Shown: positions 21,648 through 33,932 of the stretch, one piece after another
Layout of the letters: each line of letters opens with the position of its first letter
Position numbering within the stretch: position 1 is the stretch's first letter
Origin: Orobanche coerulescens
Lineage: Eukaryota > Streptophyta > Magnoliopsida > Lamiales > Orobanchaceae
Direction: 5' to 3'
DNA length: 64,000 bases
NCBI GenBank assembly: GCA_033398695.1
Contig: CM065810.1
Coordinates: forward strand, 146,314,358 to 146,378,357
Notes under the pieces: model-generated
Database searches by the model: none
What the model was told of the DNA's origin: nothing
What the model saw: the letters and a program-made list of their open reading frames with translations, nothing else
Program-made: the position numbers and the translations under genes

Positions 21648-24600
21648 GATGCTGCTGTCGCATCAGGTACTGTCCAGATCCTTTCCCAACCACTTAGCAT
21701 TTTATTCGATACAGGAGCTACGCATTCTTTTATATATTTGTCTTGTGTAAATCGTTTGAATATTTCCGGTTTTCATACTTGTGAACCTTATATTGTTGGT
21801 TTACCGAGTGGAGAGAGGATGGTTGGGAACTTAGAAACTAGAAATTTCCCTGTATCATTTGGAGGCAGAGAGTGGCTCTCAAATTTGATTGTAATAGAAA
21901 TGCAAGAAGACGACCTGATACTTGGAGACGATTGGCTTAATCGATATGGAGCAATTGTAAACTACCGAAGGAGGAATATATCGCTGACGATGGTTCCGAA
22001 ATTCTGTTTGAGGGATGGAAACCGGTGATCAAGGCGATGAAAGCTGTCAAATTGTTGAAACAGGGCTGTATCGGATACTGGTGCTATGCAATGAAGAAAG
22101 AAGACGAAATTGTGGAACTTTCATCCATTCCTGTTGTGAACGAATTTCCAGATGTATTTCCTGACGAGTTACCTGGACTATCTCCACGAAGGGATGTAGA
22201 ATTTACCATTGAGCTGGAACCCGGAGCTACACCAATTTCTAAGGCGCCGTATCGTATGGCACCCTCTTGAGATGTCTGGCGAAAAGCGATTGGAGGAGTT
22301 CTTGGACAAAGGCTATATTCACCAGCGTTTCGCCACAGGGCGCCAGTACTTTGTCCGAAAGAAGGATGGATCGCCCATTTGTGTATTGACTATCGAGAGC
22401 TGAACAAGATGACGATTAAGAACAAGTATCCATTGCCACGAATTGATGATCTGTTTGACCAGTTGCAAGGGGCAACAGTATTTTCTAAAATCGATCTGAG
22501 ATCAGGGTATCATCAGCTGAGGATTAAGGAATCTGATGTTCCGAAATCAGCGTTCAGAACTCGCTACGGACATTATGAGTTTGTAGTAATGCAGTTTGGT
22601 CTCACTAACGCACCTGCTGTATTCATGCAATTGATGAACCGAGTGTTCATCGAATATTTGGATAAATTTGTGGTCGTGTTCATTGATGACATTCTAGTGT
22701 ATTCTAAGAGCCTAGAAGAGCATGCTCAGCATTTGCGGATTGTATTGGAACTTTTGAGAAGCGAACAATTGTACGCCAAACTCTCTAAGTGTGAATTTTG
22801 GTTGAAGGAAGTAATGTTCCTCGGCCATGTGGTATCAGCTAAAGGAGTCCGAGTAGACCCTCAGAAAATCGAAGCAATTATGGATTGGAAACCTCCAAAG
22901 AACGTGAAAGAAGTCCGAAGCTTCTTAGGACTTGCTGGGTATTATCATCGATTCATGGAAGGGTTTTCTAAAAATTCCCGCCCACTTACTCGACTCCTGC
23001 AGAAAACTCAAAAGTTTGAGTGGAACGAGTCGTGTCAGACTAGTTTTGATGAATTAAAGAAGAGATTGACGACGGCACCAATTCTATCACTTCCACAGGG
23101 AACTGGAGGATTTATAGTTTACAGTGATGCTTCGAACCAAGGGCTCGGATGCGTATTGATGCAGAATGATAAGGTGATCGCTTATGCGTCGCGACAGCTG
23201 AAACCTTATGAAGTGAATTACCCAACACATGATTTGGAGCTAGCAGCAGTAGTTTTTGCTTTAAAGATTTGGAGGCATTATCTGTACGGGACTCACTGTC
23301 AGATCTTTACGGATCACAAGAGTCTCAAATACATCTTCAATCAAAAAGAGTTGAACATGCAGCAAAGGAGATGGTTAGAGCTGATTAAGGACTATGACTT
23401 GGAGATTTTGTATCATCCAGGCAAAGCGAATATAGTGGCCGACGCACTCAGCCGCAAGCCTGTTTCTATTCAGATGCTGGAGACTCTGACTTCCCAACTT
23501 AGCCTTCAACGAGAGATGATTCGAGAAGGAATTGAAGTATGGTTACAAAGAGTCCAAGGACAACTGTGCGTGATGGAAATAACTTCATCATTAACCGAAG
23601 AAATAAAATCTAGACAGGCAGATGATTCTCTGATGATTCGGTTACGTGATGAAGTGATCAAGGGGAAAGCCCCCGGATTTGTAATTCATGATGATGGAGT
23701 TTTGATATTTCAGAACCGACTCTGCGTACCCGATGTCGATGTTCTGAAACAGACGATTCTGAAGGAAGCTCACAGTTCGCCATATTCTATCCACCCGGGC
23801 ACCAGTAAGATGTATAAGTACTTGAAACAGAATTTCTGGTGGGGCAACATGAAGAAAGATGTAGCGGACTATGTGTCGAAATGCTTGACTTGTCAGCAGG
23901 TTAAGATCGAGTATCAACGACCTGCCGGGATGTTGAAGCCGCTCCCGATACCTGAATGGAAGTGGGAGGACATATCGATGGACTTTATTATTTGTATGTC
24001 GAGAACCAAGACATGAACGAACATGATTTGGGTAATAGTTGATTGTTTAACCAAATCAGCTCATTTCCTAGGCATTAAGGACACATGGGGACCAGAGAGG
24101 TTGGCACGGGTATTTATTTCGGAGATAGTTCGATTGCATGGTACGCCGAAAACCATTGTCTCTGATCAAGACAGCCGTTTTGAGTCTCACTTTTGGAAAG
24201 CAGTTCATAAGGCCTTGGGGACCGAATTGAACTTCAGCACAGCTTATCACCCGCAGACTGACGGACAATCCGAGAGGACTACTCAAACGGTGGAAGACAT
24301 GCTAAGGGCATGTGACTTAGATTGGTCAAACGATTGGGAAATTCATCTACCGTTGATTGAATTTACCTACAACAATAGTTGGCATGCTTCCATTAAGATG
24401 GCACCATTTGAGGCATTATACGGGAGGAGATGTAGATCGCCCCTATGTTGGGACGATTCATCAGACTTAATCGGGACAGAACCAGAGTTGATCGTGCAGA
24501 CTCGAGAAAAGATAGCCTTGATTCGTGAAAGGCTGTTGACCACCCAGAGTCGCCAGAAATCTTACGCAGACGTACGCCGTCGCCCTTTGGAGTTCAGTAC

Positions 24601-25021
24601 GGGAGACCACGTACTTTTAAAAGTTTCTCCTACTCGAGGAATTTTTCGTTTTGGAAGGAGGGGAAAGCTGAGTCTGAGATATATCGGACCATTTGAGATC
24701 CTTGAGAGAGTTGGAGAGTTGGCATACAGATTGGCATTGCCGCCGTCATTATGCCATGTTCATAACGTGTTCCACGTATCCCAGTTATGGAGATATATAC
24801 CAGATCCCAGTCATATCATTGATTTCGGCGAGATCGAAGTCGCGCAGGATGGGACGTTTGAAGAAAGACCGGTCAAGATACTCGAGAGTCGAGTTAAGCA
24901 GTTGAGAAATAAACCCATCGTTTTGGTCAAAGTTCAATGGTCACGCCATGGAGTGGAAGAAGCCACATGGGAAACGGAAGATGGCATGAAGTCCAGATAT
25001 CCTGAGTTATTTTCGTCTTGA
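21648..25021 (+). pseudogene. Tekay pol: protease, RT, RNase H, integrase, chromodomain-like tail, broken
   Basis: Protease: active-site LFDTGATHSFI near 21700 and ILGDDWL near 21925. A TGA at 22026 is followed by a frame change, with further changes near 22268 and 22372, before [27 protein letters not shown], the catalytic FIDDILVYS near 22680 and GHVVSAKGV. RNase [28 protein letters not shown] (about 23115-23458). Integrase: zinc-binding His pair and CLTC near 23905, a TGA at 24014, then the core with VIVDCLTKSAHF, TIVSDQDSRF and QSERTTQT (the D, D and E residues are present). The C-terminus has RYIGPFEILERVG, HNVFHVSQLW, and a chromodomain-like segment (about 24875-25015) with VKVQWSRHGVEEATWE. 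The stops and frame changes prevent a full polyprotein. Confidence 0.93.
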
Positions 25022-25022
25022 G

Positions 25023-25056
25023 TTTCGGGACGAAACTCCTTTTTAGTAGGAGAGTA
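25023..25056 (+). promoter_or_regulatory. Tekay polypurine tract region
   Basis: TTTCGGGACGAAACTCC is followed by AGTAGGAGAGTA directly before the 3' LTR. The second element has the same phrase at 32870-32893. It acts as plus-strand primer in known gypsy elements. Confidence 0.75.
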
Positions 25057-27438
25057 TGTAATATCCGAATTTATTACTGTGTATTTTACCTGTATTCGAA
25101 CCCTGTATTATTCGGAATTGTGATCTTGATGATTGGAGTGTGATATTTCTTACATTGATATCTTTCTACATAAGTATAACAACATGCAAAATTTCTCATG
25201 CAAACTCGTGATAGCGCACGCTAAGAATGTAGCTTAACGCGCGCTATCGAGCTACTACTAGCGCACGCTATGTATGTAGGAGTTGCGTGCGCTAAGCACT
25301 CAATTATTAAACTGGATGGCTAGCACATGCGCCAGCCGGGACATGGGTCCGGATAAGATTCCCGCGGACGAACCTGGACAGTTTTGAAGTCAACTCTTAT
25401 TAGCGCGCGCTAAGGAATACTTAGTAGCGTGCGCTAATTAGCTAAAGTGCAGAATATTATAAATGAGACAACAACCCGTTTTGGCTTACATTTCATTCGT
25501 CCATTCTTCATTCTTGAGAGGTCAGAGAGCTATAATAATCCTTCTACACACTTAGAACACATCTTATTGATCCTTGTATATTGGTTATCACTTGTGAGTG
25601 ATCATTGAAGTGGAGTAGCACCTTGGAGTGGCATACAACCAACCGGAGTCGGATTCTACCTTACGGTTCAGTGATTTTCGTCATATTAAGGTATGTTCAA
25701 CCTATCTCCAGACTTAGAGTCAGATTCTAAAGAATTAGATGATCATGTTAACGAGATATTGATTTTCATTAGTGAATTATTCAACATGCATCATGTTTGG
25801 AATATGGAGATGGTTATGCCTCAAGTACCTTGATTATGAACATCATGATTCGAATCTTATTACAATGAACAAATAGAGGAAGCTTCTATCATTGGTAATC
25901 CAAATCTAGTAGGTGTATTCATCGCAATCATGGACTTGACTTTAACATCATTGTTGTTAGATGAATCTAAAGGATTGATCATGGAAGGATTTATCTTGTA
26001 AAGATGGAATGATTAATCAAACTACAGAATGATAGTTTTTGATTGATATAAAGGTGTTGATATCGACCGTTAAGCCTTCCGAATTATCGCATGAAGAATT
26101 TTAATCGAAATGGATTATGGTTTCATAATAGTATTCATATTCTTGAATCCGAAATTGTTGTTATCCGTAAGATTATTCATAACCGTATGAACATGATATT
26201 CATGGAGGTAACATGAATTATAACTGAAGATTTCATTTGGTTTGATCTTGTTGAGATCGATTCTTGATAGTATCTTGCCATACCTGATTAGCGCACGCTA
26301 AGCTATGTAGATTAACGTGCGCTATCGAGCATGAGTTAACGTATGCTACGTTTGGTACGTAACGTACGTTAGGCCATCGGACGAGCCAGTCGGCTGATCA
26401 GTGTAGTACTGACCTTACATAGCTAGCGTACGCTAGGCTTTGTTGTTTGCGTGCGCTATCGAGCAGACTTAATGCACGCTAAACACAAAGTACGTAGCGT
26501 GCGCTACGAAGTTCAGGCAGATTGCAATTTATGAACTTTTGGCCGTAAATTGAATAGTTAGACATTCGTACGACGTGAGATAAATTCTATATTATTTCTT
26601 TTGTTAAGGTTCTAGCTTGTTACGTGATTGATTGAAGGGGCGATCTTCGAGTGTCTCATTTTCGTGGAAGTATTGTTCTTGTCTTCGAATCGAGGCAAGT
26701 ACCTTATTTGTTTTACGTATTGATGTTATACATATTGTCATGCATGTATGTCGTGGTTGTATGTCCACCTCGTGTTGGTCCGACGGGATCATCGGGGGAT
26801 CTATGCTAGCGTGCGCTGGATCATCGGACGGGTTTTTCCACCACGGGTTGGTCTGACGGGATCATCGTGGGTTCTAGGCAGTGAACGCTGGATCGTCGGA
26901 ATTACCATGTGTATGTTGTGATATCATGTTGTGATTGTCAGTTGTGTATGTTATGTATGAGTTTCTCGCAGGAGAAGACTCGGTTGACATTTTATCATTT
27001 ACGTTATTATTATTCTGCGTGTGACGTTGAATAATATGTTGTGGTACTTGTACTAGCATCGTTGTGCTAACCCCTTCGGGGGTGAACATTTTGTTTATGT
27101 TCAGGATGCATGAGAGCAGGAAAACAACCACTGGAGCTGCATGACGACGAGGGTGCAGAGTGATGTTCCGACCGGGTTTATTTGTCTGTTGTTTATTGGT
27201 TATTTCAATAAGTACTCGAGTACGAAGTCATTTATGATGAATTTGAATTTGGTGATGTATTATTAAGTTCCTGTTGAACAATTGTATTTTCAGTATTCGG
27301 TCAGAACTGTTGTATCTTAATTCCGATATTTCCATTCGTTAGTACTTCTTAATGCCTGTTCAATTTTTCAGCCTTGTAAATCCTTATGTAAAGGATTTAC
27401 GGCGCTGTAATATTCCTGAATATATCGGGGGTGTTACA
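25057..27438 (+). repeat. Tekay 3' LTR (2382 bp)
   Basis: TGTAATATCC...GTGTTACA, followed by target duplication TATAT. Dyad arrays at 25209-25300, 25398-25442, 26288-26505 and 26806-26820 correspond to those of the 5' LTR. Scattered single-base differences and short length changes separate the two LTRs. Confidence 0.95.
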
Positions 27439-27443
27439 TATAT

Positions 27444-27932
27444 CTTATTTTTATATCTTTTTTTTTTTGCAGATAGTGGTTATCGAATCAAGCTATTCCG
27501 AATGTTTCTTATTTTTTTTTTATTTTTTGTATGAAGCAATTGTTGGTTTTGTACATTGTACGTACGGTATTGATTTTTAATTACTTAATTATTTTTAATT
27601 ATTTTTAATATATTTAATATATTTAATATATATTTTATATATATAGTATTTATTTTTATATATTTTTATACGTTTGTTGGTTTAGATTCAAAAAATTGTT
27701 TGTTTATTTTTATAAGAAGTCCTTGTTTTAGATTCAAAAAATTATTGATTATAATGGTGTTTGTAAAATTTTTTTGATAAACACGAATAACAAAATGTTA
27801 AAAAAATCAAAAAAATTATATTAAGAAAGACAGTAAAAATAATTAAAAAATTAAAATTAAAAAAAAAATATAAAATTTTGAAACTACACCCATTTAGTTT
27901 TAAAGAACACTCTAAGTCAAAAACTCTGGCTA
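27444..27932. other. AT-rich DNA between Tekay and hAT
   Basis: Long A and T tracts and repeated ATATTTAATATATTT phrases; no gene. It is the original flank into which both neighbouring elements inserted. Confidence 0.5.
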
Positions 27933-28675
27933 CTGAGATTTAGGGGTATTCATAACCGGGTATCAATTTAAGCGGCCCGCGTCTAACCTGATAAATCGGG
28001 TGCCGTTTCTAAGGTACTTATTTTTTCGTCGGTCAATAAATACCGGACCGAATTATAATTGTATTTTGCACAATTCTAAATTATAAAAATAAAATAACTT
28101 TTGCAAAAACCCAACAACTCTACTTAATAATTAATACATCAAAATCAAATAATTCACCAAATCACATATGCATCAATCCAAAATGAATTACAATAATTTA
28201 AAACAACATAAGAAATTAAAGTTATAATACAAAATCAAATAAAAAGTACCATTTCAAGCCAACCCAAGTTTAGAAAGTAAAATTAAAAGGTCACATTTCA
28301 AGACAGCCCATTTTAAAACTACATCCTCAAGACAGTGAATGTAATACCCGTAATTTCGATTTCCGGCAATTTCTTTTTTTTGGAGAAAATCCGTTTTGAC
28401 GACTCGCTCATGACCGTTTCGTCATTCCGAGAATGATTAATTCTGCACTTTTTGTCATACGAGTTCGTTTCGGTGTCGTTTTGTTGAGTTCCGTGCTTTT
28501 TGGCGACTTTTCCGCACTTGAGTTCGATTCCGCGCAGCGCACGCTAGCGGGGGTCGGGCGGTCAGGTCACGGTCGGCAGGTTTGGTCGATAGTGCCGAGT
28601 CGTGCGGGCCCTGACCGATACTGGCCGATAGCGCACGCTAGTCCGGGAAGGCTAGCGCACGCTAGTTCCGGCCCA

Positions 28676-28725
<50 letters not shown>
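28676..28725. repeat. (TA)n microsatellite in 5' LTR
   Basis: About 24 TA units. The equivalent site in the 3' LTR (33892-33928) has fewer units, showing length drift after insertion. Confidence 0.9.
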
Positions 28726-28729
<4 letters not shown>

Positions 28730-29438
28730 GAGCAACCTCATTTTCACTCGCTTTTCATTTCCCTTCTTTTCGATCCGCGGCTGGAGCTTCGGAGGAGGCG
28801 AAGCTATGTTGTTAGACAACGAATCCATGAAGTTCTTGAGTTCATATCATTGATTGATCATCCTATATCATCCTTTGATCTAGTGAATCAAGGTAATCTC
28901 TTCTTAGAACCCTAGTTTCTTGAATTTTGGGGTTTTTGCGTTTTTGTTCGATTCGTTCCGTATCATTGATTAATCCATGATGGGTATGATTAATCTTAGT
29001 AGTATTCTTGTGTTTAACATCATTTAATCCATCGTTCTTCGTCGAATCAAAGTATATTTCTTGATTTCCTTCTAATCGACTTTTTGGAGGATTTGTTCTT
29101 GATCTCGTTTTCCATCCGTTTTTGATGGGTCGATTGCTGTTAAATGATGTTGTTAAACATATCCTATGGATTGTATATCCATATTTCGATTTGGAATTCC
29201 ATTTTCGTGTTTTGACGGGACGAATCGTGTTCTTAGCCGTTTTGGGGGAAACACTTGAACTTTCGTCATTCGTTCTTTGAATTCAACGGCTTTAAGTCGT
29301 GCTATGGAATTCATTTTCATTGTTGTTATTGTCCTTCGTAGTTTATTATTGTTAGTTGGCGTTCGGTGAAGTCGGCGACTTCGTAGTCGGTTCGTGCCAA
29401 CCTACTTCGGTCGATTCTCCGTGTTGTGGTTATTCGAG

Positions 29439-30573
29439 GCAAGTACCTTGTCCATACATTTTTTGTTTTGTGGATATGATGATTGGTGATCGTCTTGGTA
29501 TGTTTGTTTGTTTGTTTGAAATGAGTTTTCAAAAGATTCGGCTAGCCTCGTTAAAGGCTCACTTTCAAAACACGGGTGTTTTGTAAATTGTGTGGGTTGT
29601 AAGTGACTACATGAATTCTTTGGATATGTTTGGTGTTGATGTTGCGCTTGATAATGCGTGTGTACGTATATTATCTCTTTTCGGTGCGTTATGGTTTGAC
29701 GTGATGTTTTGCTAAGTGTTTGATGCATCTGGGTGAATTGTTTGGATGTCTTTGGTGCGATATGTTATTTGTGCATGTATTTCGCTCACCTCGGGAGGGT
29801 ACGACGGGATCACGAAGGGAGTCCAATGGTTTCTCCCTGGATTCACGAGTGCGGTTGCTTATGATTTGTGTGCATGCATTTCGCTCACCTCGGGAGGGTC
29901 CGACGGGATCACGGAGGGAATCCAATGGTTTCGCCCAGGATTCACGAGTGCGGTTGCTTATGATTTGTGTGCATGTATTTCGCTCACCTCAGGAGGGTCC
30001 GACGGGATCACGGAGGGAGTCCAATGGTTTCGCCCTGGATTCACGAGTGCCGTTGCTTATGTTTTGTGAATGTGTTTGCTCACCTCGGGAGGGTTCGACG
30101 GGGCCACGGAGGGAGTCCAATGGTTTCGCCCTGGATTCATGAGTGAAACTTCACGGGTGCGTGTGTATTTTATGTTCGTCGAGGACGCGTGACGTGGGTT
30201 TTAACCTTGTGTATTGTGGTTGGTTTCATTTGTGAAAACAAAACCTTTGGGCTGTGACCATGTTGATTTTTGGAAAGAGAAGGATTCGGTAATCCTAAAT
30301 TGTTTTCTATTAAAACTCTCGATGGCATTTTAAACTGTTTTATAAATTGTTTCCCTTGATTTGTGATCTTTCGGTTTTGGAATGTTTTACCCAAACTCAT
30401 GCCTCGGGAAGTACTTTTCGTTACATTTGGATCTTTGAGGATTCCCGATTATTGTTATTCGTGGAATGTGAATTGTATGGCTCGTATTTGCACTTTGTTC
30501 TTGCACTAGCAAAACAGTGGAGTTTTGCTAACCCCCGAGTATTCGGGGGGTGGATGTCTGTTTTTGCATTCAG
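29439..30573 (+). other. Putative GC-AG intron inside second element LTR
   Basis: Donor CGAG|GCAAGTACC at 29439; branch-site-like GCTAAC at 30527; acceptor TTTTTGCATTCAG| at 30573, after a C5/G5 hairpin (30531-30551). The interval includes the 99-bp tandem repeats. In the 3' LTR the donor has become GCAATTACC (34642) and the acceptor CAG has become CAA (about 35771), so that copy would be splice-dead. Confidence 0.45.
29760..30150 (+). repeat. Tandem repeat, about 99 bp x 4, in LTR
   Basis: Units starting GCTCACCTCGGGAGGGT at 29784, 29883, 29982 and 30078. Each contains GGTCCGACGGGATCAC or a variant, CCAATGGTTTCGCCC and TTCACGAGTGCGG. The last unit is the most divergent (GGTTCGACGGGGCCAC). 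Several frames are open across the units because the period is a multiple of three; I see no sign that they are coding. Confidence 0.9.
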
Positions 30574-30905
30574 GTTTGGGAGCATAACACAGGGTCGGCA
30601 CGAAGAATGATGAAAGATGAACGATACTAATCACACGAGGACCCGTATGATGTCATTGGTTTGGTTGTATTTTATTTCCGTTGCAGTATTCTTTCCCGTT
30701 GTACTGGAGTATGTTGTATTCGACCCCTGCGTGGGCATGTAATGTATTTGAGTTGTATGTATTTATTGAAAGATCAAATCGGTCTACGGAGTCATTTTAG
30801 CCTTAAAGGCATTGTTGAGATGTTCTATGTTGTTACCGGCCTAGTAGATCCTTGAGGAAAGGTTTTACGGCGTGTAATATCCCTGAGCGGATTGGGGGTG
30901 TTACA

Positions 30906-32893
30906 TAAATGGTATCAGAGCTTAGGTTGTGGAAACCTAGGCTGTCGGGTCACGTAGGGTCTGTTGAGTTTTGTCTCGTCGGATTTTGTCTGACTGAGTC
31001 GTGTCGTGACGCGTCGTCTGTGTTGGTTGGTCGTGATTAGTATCGTGGGGCGATCATCATCTTCGTGCGACCTGTGGATGTAAGTCTCCCTTCTTTGTAT
31101 TGTGCCTCGTGTGACACGAGCTATTTGTTTGATTTTGTATTAAGTGATGGAATCTTTATGTAGATTCTCGGTTTCGTGATGCGTTTATGTGACTCATGTT
31201 TCATTTATATGAGGAGTGTTGTCATTATTTACGTCCTTTTGACTGTGATATTTGACTGTTGATTCCGGTAAAAGACAGGTGTTGTCTTGATTTTGAGCGA
31301 GTTGATGCGTGTATTATGATTGTATGTAAGTGAATATTGTTACATGTGAGTTTTTAGGCATTCTAGCCTAATAGATTTTCGAAAACCTTGAGTATCTTAG
31401 AAAATAAAATTCGAGACGTACTTTTAAATGGATTGTATTTTCAAGGCGCCTACTAGCGCAACTATCTGTTTCAAAATTCTTCGACCTTGAGGACCAAAAG
31501 ATATTTTTTTTTCTTTCTTTCCAGTAATTTTGGAAATGCTTTGCTTAGACCTGAGGGTCGAATATTTTTGAAAGTTTTTCACTACAAGAAAAGTGTCCTC
31601 ATTTTTGTTCAAACACAAGATGATTTTCATGTCTCGACAATGATGTTTGTTCAACTTTTTGTAAAATGATACTCAAGAGCAACTAGTGTTTCCAAAATTA
31701 TTTTTTTTCAAAGGTGGTTTTCATTTTTAAAAACCTATCATTCCTGTTTGCGGTCCGGTAATATTTGTATGATGTTTTGTGATTATGTGCTGGTTATCGT
31801 TCGGGTCGTTGAGATCGCCGAACGATGTCGTCGTTGCTATGATTCTGTGTATGCGGGCTACCTTACGTTGATATGTTGTGTGGAATTGGCATCTCGGGTT
31901 TATTTCTTTGTGATGTTATGTTCCATTTGTATATTCGGTATGCCGAGCCGAGGTGTTTCAACCGTGGTGTGCTGGGGGCATGCACGTATCAATTGTCCTT
32001 CTCGCCAGTAACGCATTTCAAGTATGGACCCGAGAGACACAGGATCCAGTTTTGCGAGTTGGGTTCCGAGTCTTTCGGGGCACGAACTTCAGCACAGATA
32101 TCAGGATCGACTCTAAGAGGCCCATGGGGAATGTTTCCGTCAGCTGCCTTTGTGTTGTTGCCTTGTTTCCGTTATTGTGAGTTGCGGGGATGACCTTCTT
32201 TTATAAGAGGTCGAACGTAATACCCGTATTGTTTTGGACTTCTGCATTCCTCTTTCTCAAGTCTATCGACTCGCTCGTGTTCGTTGATACCTTTTGAACT
32301 TGTTCTGTATTTCGGTTTCATTGTTCGGCCGAGACGTGAACCTGGGAGTTGTTGTTTAGATTTTATTGTTCTTCGTGATTCGAACATGATAGTTCGATTT
32401 TTGTTGTCTCGATCGTTTGATTGTTCGGTTTTTGTTAATCTCGTTTTGTGATTGTTGAACGTTCAGGCTCCTTCGTAATTCCTTTAAGTTCGGGAAATTA
32501 GTCTCATTTTCGATCTTCCAACCCTTGGGCGGTGGAATTCCGTATTTGTTCAGCGATGGACTCGCGTTTTGATTGATGTACCATTGGGTTGGTCAATCAT
32601 ATTGGTTTTCGTTCGTTGTGTTTTGTGATTGTTCGGATAATTGACATTACTATATTATCCGTTTGATGACGCTTGTCACTTGTTGGTTTTATTATATCCC
32701 TAACGGCGACGTTGTGTTGGTCGTCGTGGAGCGTGTTTTCACGCCGTATGTTCCTTTGTGTTGCTTGTAACGTTTCGCCGTAGGGTGTAAGTTACGCGTT
32801 TCTTGTGTATCTCGTTGAGTCTTCCTGGCGGGGTATCACTTCTCCCTACATGTTTTAAGTTTCGGGACGAAACTTCTTTTAAGGAGGGTAGTG
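30906..32893 (+). pseudogene. Interior of the non-autonomous element with gag remnant
   Basis: A primer-binding site TGGTATCAGAGC lies at 30910-30921. A donor-like GAT|GTAAGTCTC at 31080 corresponds to the gag-leader intron donor of the other elements. At about 31938-32005 there is a relic of a CCHC zinc knuckle: CFNRGVLG in one frame (second Cys changed to Arg) and GHARINC in another, separated by one extra base. This is the only coding trace; the rest shows no protease, RT or integrase motif. The interior ends with TTTCGGGACGAAACTTC and TTAAGGAGGGTAGTG before the LTR. Confidence 0.75.
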
Positions 32894-33888
32894 TGTAATA
32901 CCCATAATTTCGATTTCCGACAATTTCTTTTTTTTTTCCCGGCGAAAGTCCGTTTTGACGACTCGCTCATGACCGTTTCGTCATTCCGAGAATGATTAAT
33001 TCTGCACTTTTTGTTATCCAAGTTCGTTTCGGTGTCATTTTGTTGAGTTCCATGCTTTTTGGCGACTTTTCCGTACTTGAGTTCGATTCTTGCGAATCTC
33101 GTTCGAAACTGCTGTTTCGAGTTTCCCGTAAGTCCGTTTAACTTTGTTAGACGTGTTGTGAACTTCGGTTTGGTTATTCGATCACGTATCGTGATTTTCG
33201 GGCGTTTTGGGTCATTTTGTAATTTACCCAAAGTTATGGGTATCCGTATCTGTATTTGTTGTCTCGACCCTTTTCTTGGTCGCGTATGATTAATTATTGC
33301 ATTATGTTTTCAGTTCGAGTCATTGATGTTGTCCGCGAGCTTTTCGTCGTGTTCGTTCCATACGTTTTCGGAAATCGAGTCGTCGGGTCATGACGGCCGG
33401 TGGCCGACAGTGCGGCCTTGTCGGAAGTCTTGGCCGGCAGCGAGCACGGCAGGAACCGGCATAGCGCACGCTATGGTCGGAAGGCTGCGCGTGCTAGCCC
33501 GGCAGGTGTAGCGCACACTGTCGGCCGGCCCAGCGTACGCTATCGGGTTGGGCAGAGGGGTTACTGGAGTAGTGGACCCGGGGAGGATCGGCAGGTAGCG
33601 CACGCTACGGTCGGTCGTGGCGCGTGCTAATCGGCATGTGTAGCGCACGCTGCCGGCCGACTAGCGTACGTTACCTGGGCGGGCTGTTTAGTCTAGAGGT
33701 TACTGGACAAGTCGGCTAGCGCGCGCTAGCGTCCGCGCAGCGCACGCTAGCGGGGATTGGGCGGTCAGGTCACGGTCGGCAGGTTTGGTCGGTAGTGCTG
33801 GGTCGTGCGGGCCCTGGCCGAGGGTGCTGGGCCGATACTGGCCGATAGCGCACGCTAGTCCTGGAAGGCTAGCGCACGCTAGTTCTGG

Positions 33889-33932
<44 letters not shown>

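Larger units (their letters stand above)
17761..27438 (+). mobile_element. Tekay (Del) clade chromovirus, full-length but coding-defective
   Basis: LTRs at 17761-20147 and 25057-27438 start TGTAATATCC and end GTGTTACA. The 5-bp duplication is TATAT (17756-17760 and 27439-27443). Next to the 5' LTR is an initiator-Met tRNA binding site, and before the 3' LTR the Tekay signature TTTCGGGACGAAACTCC plus a purine tract. The interior holds gag with zinc knuckles, aspartic protease, reverse transcriptase, RNase H, integrase and a C-terminal chromodomain-like segment, in that order. The LTRs differ at only a modest number of positions by eye, so insertion was fairly recent. Even so, the coding region has at least three stops and several frame changes. 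The LTRs carry the TAGCGYRCGCTA dyad arrays. Confidence 0.95.
28340..30905 (+). repeat. Second element 5' LTR (2566 bp, internally deleted)
   Basis: Aligned with 32894-36104, it lacks about 645 bp. GAGTTCGATTC at about 28520-28530 is followed at once by CGCGCAGCGCACGCTAG, whereas these lie about 650 bp apart in the other LTR. Only the three rightmost dyad motifs remain (28536-28675). Contains a (TA)n run, the 99-bp tandem repeats and the putative GC-AG intron 29439-30573. Confidence 0.9.

Noticed and set aside
29720..30142. Open frames of up to 140 codons with repeated PREGPTGSRRESNGFA-like units on the plus strand, and matching ones on the minus strand
   Set aside because: They lie inside the 99-bp LTR repeats; the period is a multiple of three, so several frames on both strands stay open automatically. 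No start, codon or domain evidence.
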